A stretch of 64,000 nucleotides of DNA, taken from positions 14,990,062-15,054,061 of the forward strand of contig OU612074.1 of assembly GCA_914767715.1 (NCBI GenBank), given 5' to 3'. The notes beneath the pieces were generated by a model. That model did no database searches, was not told where the DNA came from, and saw nothing but the letters and a program-made list of their open reading frames with translations. This document shows, piece by piece, positions 24,956 to 35,395 of this stretch. Positions within the stretch are counted from its first letter, which is position 1. Every line of letters begins with the position of its first letter. The translations under genes were made by a program, and so were the position numbers. This stretch comes from Membranipora membranacea. Lineage: Eukaryota > Bryozoa > Gymnolaemata > Cheilostomatida > Membraniporidae.

Positions 24956-26356
24956 CATAGACTTATAATAAACCTAGACAGGACACTGTATGGAGCATTA
25001 GCATTGAGGCAGTGAGGCACTTAATTATGGTGACGCGACGTCACTGGAGGGTGTAGAAACAGTGATTTTTACTCGTAGCTATCATTGATTTACCGTTCCC
25101 AGCTCGGGTTAAATGTTGATAACTCAACTGTCTTCAATCGGAATTTAAGTTTGAAAATCGCAATAGATTCAGCAGCTTCTGGCAATCACTTTGATAGTCG
25201 GTTTAGCTCCATAGCTCAAATATTATCAGAAGAGCAAGCTATTTAAAACGGTGCATAGACTTAAACTATAATTCTTTTTGCAGTTTCAGTCCTGATTAAA
25301 TGCTTATATCTCAAACAATTTTGTCGGAAGTTTGAGATTGAAAATTACAATAGATTCAGCAGCTTCTGGTGATCATTTTGATAGTCTGTTTAGCTTCGTA
25401 GGTCTAATATTATCAAAAGAGCAAGCTATTGAAAACAGTACATAGACTCAAAGCTATAACCTATTTTTGCAGTTTCAGCCCTGATTTAAAGTTTATTTCC
25501 TATCAATTTGGATGGGATTTTGAGTTTGAAAATTGCAATAGATTCAGCAGTTTCTTGTGATCATATTGATAGTCTATTTAGCTTCGTAGCTCAAATATTA
25601 TCAAAAAAGCAAGCTATTGAAAACGGTGCATAGACTCAAAGCTATAATTTTGTCCTGATTAAATGCTTATATCTCAACCAATTTTGATGAAATTTTGAGA
25701 TTGAAAATTACAATAGATTCAGCAGCTTCTGGCAATTATTTTGAAGGTCTGTTCAGCTTTATAGCTCAAGTATAACCAGGGAGTTTAGGACTTTCCTCGT
25801 TGGTATAACCGAACAAGCAAGCAATCGAAAACCGTTATACTACTAATAATGACACAATTATTGACTGATGGAAAGGGGTAGCAAAGAAGAAAGTCCTGAA
25901 CTCCCTGGTTATACTTGAGCTACAAGGCATGAGAGACCATCAAAATGATCTCCACAAGCTACTGAACCTATTGTAATTTTCAAACTCAAAATTCCAACAA
26001 AATTGTTTCAGATATTAGCATTTAATCAGGACTGAAACTGCAAAAAAAATTACAGCTTTAAGTCTATGCACCGTTTTAAATAGCTTGCTCTTTTGATAAT
26101 ATTTAAGCTATGGAGCTAAACCGACTATCAAAGTGATTGCCGGAAGCTGCTGAATCTATTGCAATTTTCAAACTTAAATTCCGATTGAAGCCAGTTGAGT
26201 TATCAATATTTAACCCGAGCTGGGAACGGTAAATCAATGATAGCTTTGAGTAAAAATCACTGTTTCTACACCCTCCAGTGACGTCGCGTCACCATAATTA
26301 AGTGCCTCACTTCAGCTATATGCAGTGTCCTGTCTAGGTTTATTATTAAGTCTATG
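24956..26356. mobile_element. Fold-back DNA transposon, 1.4 kb, 8-bp target duplication
   Basis: Flanked by GCCGGAAC at 24948-24955 and 26357-26364. Termini are CATAGACTTA and TAAGTCTATG, continuing inward as inverted copies (CCTAGACAGGACACTG on opposite strands, then the GACGCGACGTCACTGGAGGG block). The left half contains four direct units of about 185 bases, each with AATAGATTCAGCAG (near 25165, 25350, 25539, 25710). The right half contains inverted units. A second inverted pair (AACCAGGGAGTTTAGGACTT near 25772 and its complement near 25895) brackets the centre. There is no coding capacity. The 8-bp duplication fits hAT- or P-type transposases; the superfamily is an inference. Confidence 0.85.
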
Positions 26357-26364
26357 GCCGGAAC

Positions 26365-27333
26365 AGAACAGAGAGTGAAATTTAAAATGTTGGCCACAAT
26401 TCTAAAACCCTCAGCTCTTTGAACTTACACAAATTTCCCTGTAATATTGATTATATATTTTGCTAAATGGATAATATAATATTGCTTCACACTATTTGAG
26501 ATTTTTTTTGGCCTTAAAACAGTTGGAAGACACGGTTCCAATCAACCTGCGTAAAGGTTATATCTTTGTTTGATTTTGGTGCTAGCATAAACTTTAAAAT
26601 TGAAACAGATGACAAGAAGCACAAATAACATTTCTACCTTCACGGGCAGCCACACATTTATTTTGGTTTATTGGTATCTCCTCTTTTAAACTCACCTGAG
26701 CAGTAGAAATATTGCACCTTGTGTATATCAGTTTAGTAGTCTATAGAATCACAACTGCACTATATGATTTGAAATAAAGAAAATATGAATTTTAGAAACA
26801 GATTGGACGGTGTACACAACAAGGTGTAGTTGGATTGCTCCGAGTCTACTCTTTGATGAGCGAGTGGGCTTTTACTTGGTTTTTGGGTTCTATTGGCATG
26901 AGCACTTAAAGCCGTCGCTATGAAGTATGAAATTGTTCAAGCCACAAAAGGGTCTCTATACTCAATAATAACGATACACTGATTCGACAAGATTTGATGC
27001 CATTTAAGAGCAATATCAATTAATCCCCTGACAAAATTTAATACATGCCCAGAGTTAATCTACTCTCCTGAGTTTAATGCACTAGACACACATGTCTCAA
27101 TTTTGCACTCAGCTTCAATTCAAAGCTAGTATAATACACATTCTTATATCATTCAGTCTATTTAAATTCATCACAGTCTCACTTTGTATGTATTGCAGCT
27201 TTGATAGCGTGTTGCTGCATTTCCTGTTGTATCAGGCCTGTCAAATCGATTCCTCAATATTATACAATAAATTGTCGCTTTGAATGACTGAGCTGCAGCT
27301 TTTTCTTGATTTATGAATCTTATTATATTTCAG
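26365..27333. other. Intergenic, nothing firmly recognised
   Basis: AT-rich DNA. The open frame at 27092-27283 is low-complexity and hydrophobic, with no homolog I know. No gene called. Confidence 0.4.
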
Positions 27334-27421
27334 CTCTGATACAGAAATCACCAACAAGGCTGTCAACAAGTGCCTGAAGTTCTGTACAGCCCTTGACTGC
27401 AGAATCGCGCGACTACTTTAG
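27334..27421 (+). CDS. Candidate terminal exon of an unrecognised gene
   Basis: A polypyrimidine-AG acceptor (TTATATTTCAG) is followed by an open frame of 28 codons, SDTEITNKAVNKC to CRIARLL, ending in TAG. Codon use looks more coding-like than the surroundings. No upstream exon was identified and no family recognised, so it may be chance or a gene relic. Confidence 0.22.
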
Positions 27422-27507
27422 AGACAGGTGGATATAATTTCTCATTTGTGTCAACCAGACAATCATGCGATTTATTCTTTTAGCATAAGATTATTCATTT
27501 AATTACC

Positions 27508-27710
27508 CTGACCCTGACCCTGACCCTGACCCTGACCCTGACCCTGCCCTGACCCTGACCCTGACCCTGACCCTGACCCTGACCCTGACCCTGACCCTGA
27601 CCCTGACCCTGACCCTGACCCTGACCCTGACCCTGACCCTGACCCTGACCCTGACCCTGACCCTGACCCTGACCCTGACCCTGACCCTGACCCTGACCCT
27701 GACCCTGACC
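27508..27710. repeat. CCCTGA hexamer array (TCAGGG on the minus strand)
   Basis: About 33 tandem copies of CCCTGA, nearly perfect, with a single slipped unit (CCCTGCCCTGA) near 27544. TCAGGG is one base from the metazoan telomere repeat TTAGGG. The array is internal, with ordinary repeats on both sides. Confidence 0.97.
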
Positions 27711-27769
27711 ATTAAAATCAAATGAGACAAAATGTGTGTATATATATATATATTTTAAAAATGGGATGC

Positions 27770-29180
27770 ATAGGATATGAGTTATGTGGGTTTTTAAAAT
27801 GTGTTATATCATATAGATTTACAAGCGGCTTGGGTGGGTACACGGACATTTCCTGATTTTGAAGACCAGCTGTCTATCAATTGTCACATGTCAATCTATA
27901 TGATATAATCCATAAATTTTTTAAATGTCCAACCTTCAAGCAATACACTATATTATCACAGAGTAAGGATATACAGAGGGAATACTTCAATGATCGTTAT
28001 AGTGCCTGCGGTTTTTATCTACTGGGGGAAATTCATCAATCTGGCCACCTGCCAATTTCAGAATATATATAAGTTACGATGAAGTTTTGTCATGCAGACA
28101 TAGCCACCTTTGATAGGTCATAATTCATTCTGTATTTATCCTAAAGACTGATTTCTAACTTTTCTGAAATGTCCAATCTTCGAGCTATACACCATATTAT
28201 TGTCATTTTTTGCTAGGAAACATAGGCTATGAGTAATCCAGGTTTTTAAAATGAGTTTTATCATAAAGATTTACATAGGGCTTAGGTCAATGCACGGACA
28301 TTTTCTAATTTTGATGACCAGCCGTCTATCAATTGTCACATGTAAATCTATATGACAAAAATCATTTCAAAAACCTGGATTACTCGTAGCCTATGAATCC
28401 TAGCAAAAAATGACAATACTATGGTGTATAGCTTGAAGCTTGGACATTCCAACAAAGTTAGAAATCAGTCTTTAGGATAAATACAGAATGAATTATGGCC
28501 CATCAAAGGTAGGGATGTCTGCAAGAAAAATGCCATTATAACATATAGAGATAATGAGTTTTGGGCATCCAGCTGTGCACAATTTTCCCCCAGTGAATCA
28601 AAAACCCGCAGGCACTATAACTATCAGTGAACTGTCCGCTCTGTATATCCTTACTCTGTGATATTATTGTCATTTTTAGCTAGGACACATAGGCTATGAG
28701 TAATACAGGTTTTAAAAATGAGTTTTATCATATAGATTTACATCGGGGCTTAGGTCAACGCACGGACATTTCTTAATTTTGATGACCAGCCGTCTATCAA
28801 TTGTCACATGTAAATCTATATGAAACAACTCATTTTAAAAACCTGGATTACTCATAGCCTATGTATCATAGCAAAAAATTACAATAATATGGTGTATAGC
28901 TTGAAGATTGGACATTTCAGAAAAGTTGGAAATCAGTCTTTAGGATTAATACAAAATTAATTATGACATATCAAAGGTGGTTATGTCTGCATGACAAAAC
29001 TCCATTGTAACTTATATATATTCTGAAATTGGCAGGTGGCCAGATTGATGAATTTCCCCCAGTAGATAAAAACCGCAGGCACTATAACAACCATTGAAGT
29101 GTCATCTCTGTATATCCTTACTCTGTGATATTATTGTGATCTTTTGCTAGCATGCTTGGGCTATGAGTTATGAGTTATTG
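27770..29180. mobile_element. Nested cluster of hairpin MITE-like elements
   Basis: A complete copy (27957-28660) lies inside an older copy of the same family, represented by about 27910-27956 on the left and 28668-29127 on the right. The right end of the older copy (TATCCTTACTCTGTG at 29113-29127) is followed by ATATTATTGTGATC and GGGCTATGAGTTAT. That again resembles the family interior, suggesting a third nesting level. The piece at 27770-27905 is a further internal fragment. Confidence 0.75.
27957..28660. mobile_element. Hairpin MITE-like element, copy 3 (704 bp), nested
   Basis: Complete copy with CACAGAGTAAGGATATACAG ends and complementary halves. Target duplication ATATTAT lies at 27950-27956 and 28661-28667. 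The target is the interior of another copy: the flanks rejoin to CACT-ATATTAT-TGTCATTTTTAGCTAGG, as found inside intact members. Confidence 0.88.
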
Positions 29181-29431
29181 AGTTGACCGCAAACACACGA
29201 AGGGTGCTTAATTCCAAGGTGGGCAAGAAGTATCAGAAAATTACTTAAAATTAATACCCAACTAAAACAAATCCTCTATGCTATCAAGTATTTCCATTCT
29301 CAGGAATTAAGCTCAATAGGATCAGATTATTGCTAGGTAAGCTGACTAATTCTACTAAGATATAATGATTATAATGCTTAATAGACTCCTAAATCAAGGC
29401 AGCTCAAACACAATGAAAGTAGTCCCTTGAC

Positions 29432-31110
29432 ATATATATACTTTTATTGGCATTCGAAGTCATCTCATTCGAAATGTTTTGCACTCAGTGCCAGAAAAAA
29501 TTTTTTTAGAACAAAGAAGAGAAACAGAAAGGAAATAATATCATCAATGATGTTGGTCAAGTCGTTAATTTATGGTTGAATAGTAAAGTTTTAAATGAAC
29601 TGAACTTCTCTTAAGATCTCAAATGTAATGGTAAAGAATTGTATGTAGCAGAAAATTTGTATCTTAGATTGTCTGTATGATATAAAAGTAAATGTTTATC
29701 ACGAAAATTGAACTTGGTAGTGTTTTTCAATCCTCTATATATAAATGGAGGTGTCAAAAAAATTGTTTATCTTATGCGCAAAAAGTGAAGTGAAATAACA
29801 AACTAGCTTAGGAAGAGGTAGGAGCTGTAATGATTGTGTAACGGATTCGGTTGGAATGAGATAATATGGGATGTAATGCACATTTGCGATAATGCGTAAA
29901 GCCCGTTTTTGCAACAAAAATAATCTATTGAGGGCATTATTGCAGGACAAGTTGCCAATGATATGGATCCCATATATGAGGTGACAATAGATAAACTGGA
30001 AGTAAAATGTGCGGGCACTTGCAATGTCCAAGAAGTATCTCTAATTTTGAAGTAGGTAAACATTCCGTGGTACCTTTTTATATACATACTCTAGATCATG
30101 GGTGGGCAACCTTTTCTTGAAAAAGGCCACATTTTCTGCAGGCTCAACTCAAAAGGCCGCAACAGGGATAAGGGATAAGATTGAAACTGGACTGACAATT
30201 TTGGAACTTCCTATTTTGTTAATACTCAGATTTGTGTAAAGACTGCAGTATGTTGCAAGAACCATTAACTCAGCAGAAATGTGGGTTTATCTAATCTTCT
30301 GGAGTTTTGTGACGTCATTTTATCTCATGATTGGATTTTGTATGTGTCTGTTTTTCATGTGTATGGCAAAGGGCAGGGTGGGATGGGTGCTGTAGGGCTC
30401 TCCTAGCGGTCAAAGTGTAAAAAGTTCATAACAGGGCAGTTGTGGCGGAGAAAAAAGTATTTTCGCACAGCGAAAAAATTTTTTGGAATTCTTTGCGTCC
30501 TGTCATCATCTTCAGCTTACTGCGCCCACCCTCCTGTAAGGGGGCAATCTTTTGCAAATGGTTGTGAAATGAAAATGGAAAACTTCAGCCATACTGCAGG
30601 AGCACTTGTGATAAAGAGACTTTTTGATACAAATCTGCCTTTCGTCTAAAATGACTGTTTTGCAAAAAATACTAATTATTGCTTTTATCTTAGAGAACTT
30701 TGTAATCTTATCATCCAAATGTCACTGTTTTGTGTTATTTCGAAAGAAAAACACCTTGAGAGTCGTTGGCACCAGTACCAAAGTTATGATGATTTTGTGT
30801 AAAGTGGCTGGGGAAGCTTTGCTACATTGCAGACTAGAGAAAGGCCACAATTTTGAAATATATAGTATTTTCAGAGCGCTATGCATACTTTACTACAAAA
30901 TTGATGTGTAATAATTTTTTTAGGCATAAGGCTACAATTAGGCCGCAAAAGATTACCCATTAGGCCGCACTGGCAAAAAGGCCGCAGGTTGCCCACAGCT
31001 GCTCTAGATGATCCTGCCATGAAAGCAAGTCAATCAGCACAAAACCCAGAAGCCTTGTAGTTCTCTGTCTGTTTAGTTTTTCATACCCTATGCCCTATTA
31101 AATCATGACA
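29432..31110 (-). mobile_element. LINE 3' fragment, interrupted by a hAT-like element
   Basis: On the minus strand the frame at 30031-29735 reads HLIYGIHIIGNL and LLQKRALRIIANVHYIPYY. The decayed LINE at 50296-54730 has the counterpart residues MIYGIRIYGNLL and LLQKRAFRLIANVNQIPYH. Its 3' end matches the same terminus (AATAAAAGTATATATA). Homology resumes at 31010-31100 beyond the insertion at 30097-31001. It is 5'-truncated and frameshifted. Confidence 0.8.
30097..31001. mobile_element. Non-autonomous hAT-like element (905 bp)
   Basis: Flanked by the 8-bp duplication CTCTAGAT (30089-30096 and 31002-31009). The ends are CATGGGTGGGCAACCTTTT and, inverted, AAAGGCCGCAGGTTGCCCACAGCTG. They match the GGTGGGCAACC-type termini common among hAT-derived elements. 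Several GGCCGCA or GGCCACA words lie near each end. No transposase frame is present; the open frame at 30440-30649 has no known domain. Confidence 0.85.
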
Positions 31111-31260
31111 TCACCTGCAGACTTGTGAAAGAAGCCTTGAGTAACTTAATATTTTGTCCTCGAGTTATTGCAAGAGATCAGAATCACTTAGCAGATAGGA
31201 CAGTCACCTTGTTGTAGATAAGTAAATTTGTGACAGACTAATTTGCATGAATGGGATTAA

Positions 31261-31368
31261 TATAATATTATATTATATTATATTATATTATATTATATTA
31301 TATTATATTATATTATATTATATTATATTATATTATATTATATTATATTATATTATATTATATTATAT
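31261..31368. repeat. TATTA pentanucleotide microsatellite
   Basis: About 21 tandem copies of ATTAT/TATTA with almost no interruption. A plus-strand open frame crosses it and encodes only Ile/Leu/Tyr repeats, so it is not a gene. Confidence 0.97.
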
Positions 31369-31573
31369 CAATATCATGGCTTGTCTAGTTGCCTGGGTGG
31401 CACTAGGCTTGATAGAACTGTGTAACATATTTCCACCACAGATAATAAACAGACAGATATCGTATCTGTTGCAATGTATCCATTGTTGTCTGAATTTTTC
31501 TAGTTATACTATCACTAACTGCACAAAATTCTGCATGTGTCATAATAAGAAAAGCTTCTCATCCTTTACATAG

Positions 31574-31711
31574 GTCCCAGATTTTACTATCAGAGGGGAT
31601 GGAACAAAAACAGCCAAAGAGACAGCAAGTACAAAATATCTACTTAACAATTATGTCCATCACTCATTACCAGACACATCACAACCTGAATATCAACTAC
31701 AAGTCATTAAG
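31574..31711 (+). CDS. Candidate internal exon of an unrecognised gene
   Basis: An acceptor (CCTTTACATAG) and donor (ATTAAG|GTAAAT) bracket 46 open codons, starting VPDFTIRGDGTKTAKETA and ending QPEYQLQVIK. The hydrophilic composition looks protein-like, unlike the flanking AT-rich DNA. No neighbouring exon or family was recognised. Confidence 0.25.
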
Positions 31712-32214
31712 GTAAATATTTGTTATCTCTCACCGCCGAATGCAGTCCCCTGGAATGTATACGCTCTAGTTCTGCGGTAATTGGCGTTGTTCTTGTTCTG
31801 CTGCCTGTGTAATGGATGGATTGAGGAGATGGCTTGTTCAGAAAAGGATTAGAAGAGCTGTATGGCAGATAAACAACGCCGCCCGCAGTCTATCCAAGTT
31901 AACAGCTGTTGAGATTTAATCTACAATTTACACATTTAACAGTAAAATACTTTGAGAGCTGTAACCGAAAATTTATATCTCTCCTTTAAGACAAATATTG
32001 CTTCTGCTCATTCAATTCCTATTCTTGGCATAAAAAAAGTATTCCATGCCAAATCAGTCCTTTAGCTAAAAAAAATGCTTCCCACGGCATCCACTATATG
32101 AGAGTATGATTAAAAGACTGGTCCAGGTATTATCCGGTGGATCTAATGATTTATTTTGTAATCCATTTCGAGAAAGGGTACAGAGGAATAAATTAATAAA
32201 TCCGACTGCTTTCT
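31712..32214. other. Intergenic before the right arm
   Basis: No gene or repeat recognised apart from general AT-richness. The inverted duplication starts at about 32215. Confidence 0.4.
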
Positions 32215-32252
32215 GGAAGGGCGCGCCACATCCCATGGTGGCCTGGCACCTG

Positions 32253-32529
32253 CGCTAGGGGCTGCATCGGAAATCACTCGTCTTCTGAACAGTCTGCTTA
32301 TTAATACCGTCTCACCATCCCGGTACTCCAGGAAAATCTCAGTTTCTAAAATCAGGATTCAACCATCAATAACCCGACAAGGCAAAAATTTTAAATGAAA
32401 TAAAGGCAAAAAAAACACTGCGCCTCACTCAGCAAGACTCTTCGCACCAATCAATAAAGCTGTAGTCTCACCGTTTATAACTTTGCCGGTTCCCCTCCAC
32501 AATAAGCAAGTAGAAGATTTTTCTGCCAT
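32253..32529 (-). pseudogene. Broken twin of the CxxCxGxG mini-gene
   Basis: Inverted copy of 12601-12834. Exon 1 (32529-32472) keeps MAEKSSTC, but the second cysteine of the knuckle is Trp and the donor is GTGAGA rather than GTGAGT. Exon 2 begins at 32345. A one-base deletion in the region encoding the TV-SIRQTV stretch of the left copy shifts the frame. The intron is longer than in the left copy, about 126 bases. It is probably non-functional. Confidence 0.45.
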
Positions 32530-33268
32530 GTTATTATTTGTCTGTTTGCAAAAGACTCTGTTATACTAATTAGGATGGAAACCAAAATCAACACACTCTT
32601 CAAACTGCAAAATCCAAGGGAGGCCACGCCCCCATTCTCTAATATCAAAATACCACCACAGACCTATGATATTTATGTACATAGCCTGCCAGTATTTATG
32701 TGCCTGTTCTCAATTTCTTTTAAGCGAGATATTGCCCAATCGACAGCAGTGATGTAGGATATCATAAAAGACGGAAACAAAAGCAGATGTACATCTCACT
32801 ATGTACAGCGAATTAACACAAAGAGCCTCAACACCTCAGATGCATTAACCTTGACGGCTGACAGCAGGATATCCTCCCCTAGACACTGGTATGTTATAGC
32901 AGCATATAGTTTGTCATAGACTACCACACACAAATCCCGAGGGTAGGATTCTATAGGTGGGAGAGGTAATCGATATGTTATATATATTTCATTGTGTGAG
33001 CATGTCATCCTGACTACAGTGTTTAGGTCAGGTTCACATTAATATATAAAAACAATATATAATATCTATGACACATACTTCTGTAGAGAATAATGGCCAC
33101 TAAACATCTGCAAGAAAATTATAATAATCTTGTTTAATAACCCCAAGAGTGTCTTCAGATAAATCTAATAATTATCAGAGCAACCGTCATAACAGAAACA
33201 TCACTGAGTAGGGTATAGGGGCTAAACTTTTTTGCGATTAAGTGGTGAGCTTATGAGAGTTATAGTAA

Positions 33269-33672
33269 TAATAATAATAATAATACAGTTTATTTATGAA
33301 AGGCTTAATAAAATTGTTTATACAATAAAACAATGATTTCTAAGCGTTGTACATGATAAAATGTGAGATCAAATATTCGGTGTAGAAAAATAAAAAATAA
33401 AATAAAAGTGTACATGAAATCTGCCAATGAGTTAACGGAAAGATAAAATTATAGTAACTTCTAATAAAATACATGTATGTACACATTATAAATGTAGTTA
33501 AATATGGCCACCTGCCAGGCAAAAACAGGCAACCAGCCAGGCTAAAATTAAACATTATAATTAGATTTAAATAAGAAGGTTTTTAGTTTGGATTTGAAGA
33601 GGGAAGTTGAAGAGATGTCTCGGAGATCAGGTTGGAGGGAATTCCAGACTTTGGGCAGAGTGATGAGTAGGG
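33269..33672 (-). mobile_element. 5'-truncated LINE 3' end with TTA-repeat tail
   Basis: Absent from the same place in the left arm. On the minus strand it encodes LPKVWNSL and LFKSKLKTFLF before a stop, which is the characteristic C-terminus of many LINE ORF2 proteins. A short untranslated region and a TTA-repeat tail follow (AAT units on the plus strand at 33268-33284). AGTAA at 33264-33268 and 33673-33677 is a possible short target duplication. Confidence 0.82.
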
Positions 33673-33677
33673 AGTAA

Positions 33678-35395
33678 CTTAAATATAACCAACTTCTTAG
33701 TGTCATTTATGTTTGTATGTTATTTTAATCCTTATTTTGGGTGAGCTTTAGGGCGCCGTGGTCACTTTTATCCAGGAACCGGTCATCAGAGATTCGCACT
33801 TTAGCTAAGAAACTCCGTCGGCAGATCACCGTTCGCTCTATCATATAAGATGTAAGTATTAGTTAAAATTTTGATTATATATAATTAAAACTACGTTTCT
33901 ATTTTCAACATTTTGGACAACTTCTCAACTCCAAACTATTTTACAACCCCAAATGATGTAAGATCCATAGACAGGTTGCTTAATATTTGATTGCAATATA
34001 AATGCAGTTTAACTTGAGGATCTCTCAAATAAAAGACCAAAAAATTTCGATTAGTACTGTTCTTGAAATAAGATCGGTGGCACATATTCTTTTAAACTCT
34101 GCATAAGGTTAGATGTTTAGATCATGGTAGAAAACTGCCATGCCATCTTTCATACCATGTTCTATCCATGCCAACATTTCAACTTAGATCTCCTGCAACA
34201 ACAAGCTCCTCCACACCTGGTATCTTACTTATCGCATCCTCCAGTTTGTTCCAAAACAGATCTTTCTCCCATTGAGAGTCTGGCACACTATGAGCTCAGC
34301 TGTCACTGGAGCTAGGCAGAGCGGTGAAAGGAAGAATAATGGTCTTTGCACATCAATGTTTGTTGTTGGACACTGCTCTAGCCTAGCCTGTGGTCTGAAA
34401 CAGAGAGGAGAAGATTTGGAGTGGTCTCACAAATCAAAGATTTCAATTCAAAATTATATTTTTACAAACTGTTTGTTTGTTTGTTTTTAGTATATTTGTG
34501 GCCTGTTGTTTGATAAGAGATGGAAATGGACAAAAAAAACTTTGGTGGTTATCATTTTAATTAAAATGTAACCAATCCTCAGAAGTTAGCACAGTATGCA
34601 CTGAGGACTGAAGGCCTTGACACTTCTGGTATGATGACTCATGTGGGCAGATTGAGTTGGCATAACATCAAAGCAATAGACCTCATTCCAGGACAGCATA
34701 TTATGTTTCCCAATAAATCAGAGAATGACAAACATTTCAGATTACAAAAAATTGCCTGAGCGGAAATTAATATTATAGAATCAGAAAGCCCAGTACCCCC
34801 TTTTATAGCTCTATATGATTGTATAATGCCATCCTCATCGCCAAATCAGGGAGCCAATAACTATCAATCATATTATAATTAGACACCTTCTGATTTTTCA
34901 TGATGAAAGATTGTCAGTCATATGTGAAGTTGTGTCACTCGAGGGTAAGAATGTTCATCCCCTTAGTTTATTCTTAACCATTACTTTGATAAGAAGCAGA
35001 AGCAGATGATGCTGCATATTAGGTGAGTCTCTCACCATCTGGATTCTTGAAGTGAGTACTGAATTGAATACACATCTACACACCTCAGAGCTCTTTCTTA
35101 TATTCTTGTCGTTCCCTCCCTGTAATGACATAAGAGAATATTAAGTTGTCACAGATTGTACTGATTAAAATTATAATATAAAGTCCCAGCCAGAATAAAT
35201 AATACAACACAATGAATGATTTAACAAATTGACTCTTCATTCTCAGGACCATAAGTTGATCACTACTTTTTATGAAATTTTTGATTGACTTTTAATGGTT
35301 AATTCCAAAACCAATTTCTGTTTCAACCCATATATCTCTTTAAATGGTCCATTTGTTATAATATTCATTCCAGAAACTACTGCTCGGTGAGCGCT
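33678..35395. other. Right-arm non-coding DNA upstream of receptor D
   Basis: Mirror of 9578-11880 in the left arm. Holds the presumed promoter of D. No gene recognised beyond frames that recur with the duplication. Confidence 0.45.

Noticed and set aside
27508-27710. A true chromosome end (telomere)
   Set aside because: The array is only about 200 bases, internal, and flanked by unique and repeat DNA on both sides. The unit is also not TTAGGG.
27503-27730. Minus-strand open frame encoding Val-Arg repeats
   Set aside because: It is only the translation of the CCCTGA hexamer array.
31247-31573. Plus-strand open frame of 108 codons
   Set aside because: Most of it is the TATTA microsatellite, and the rest has no domain or start context.
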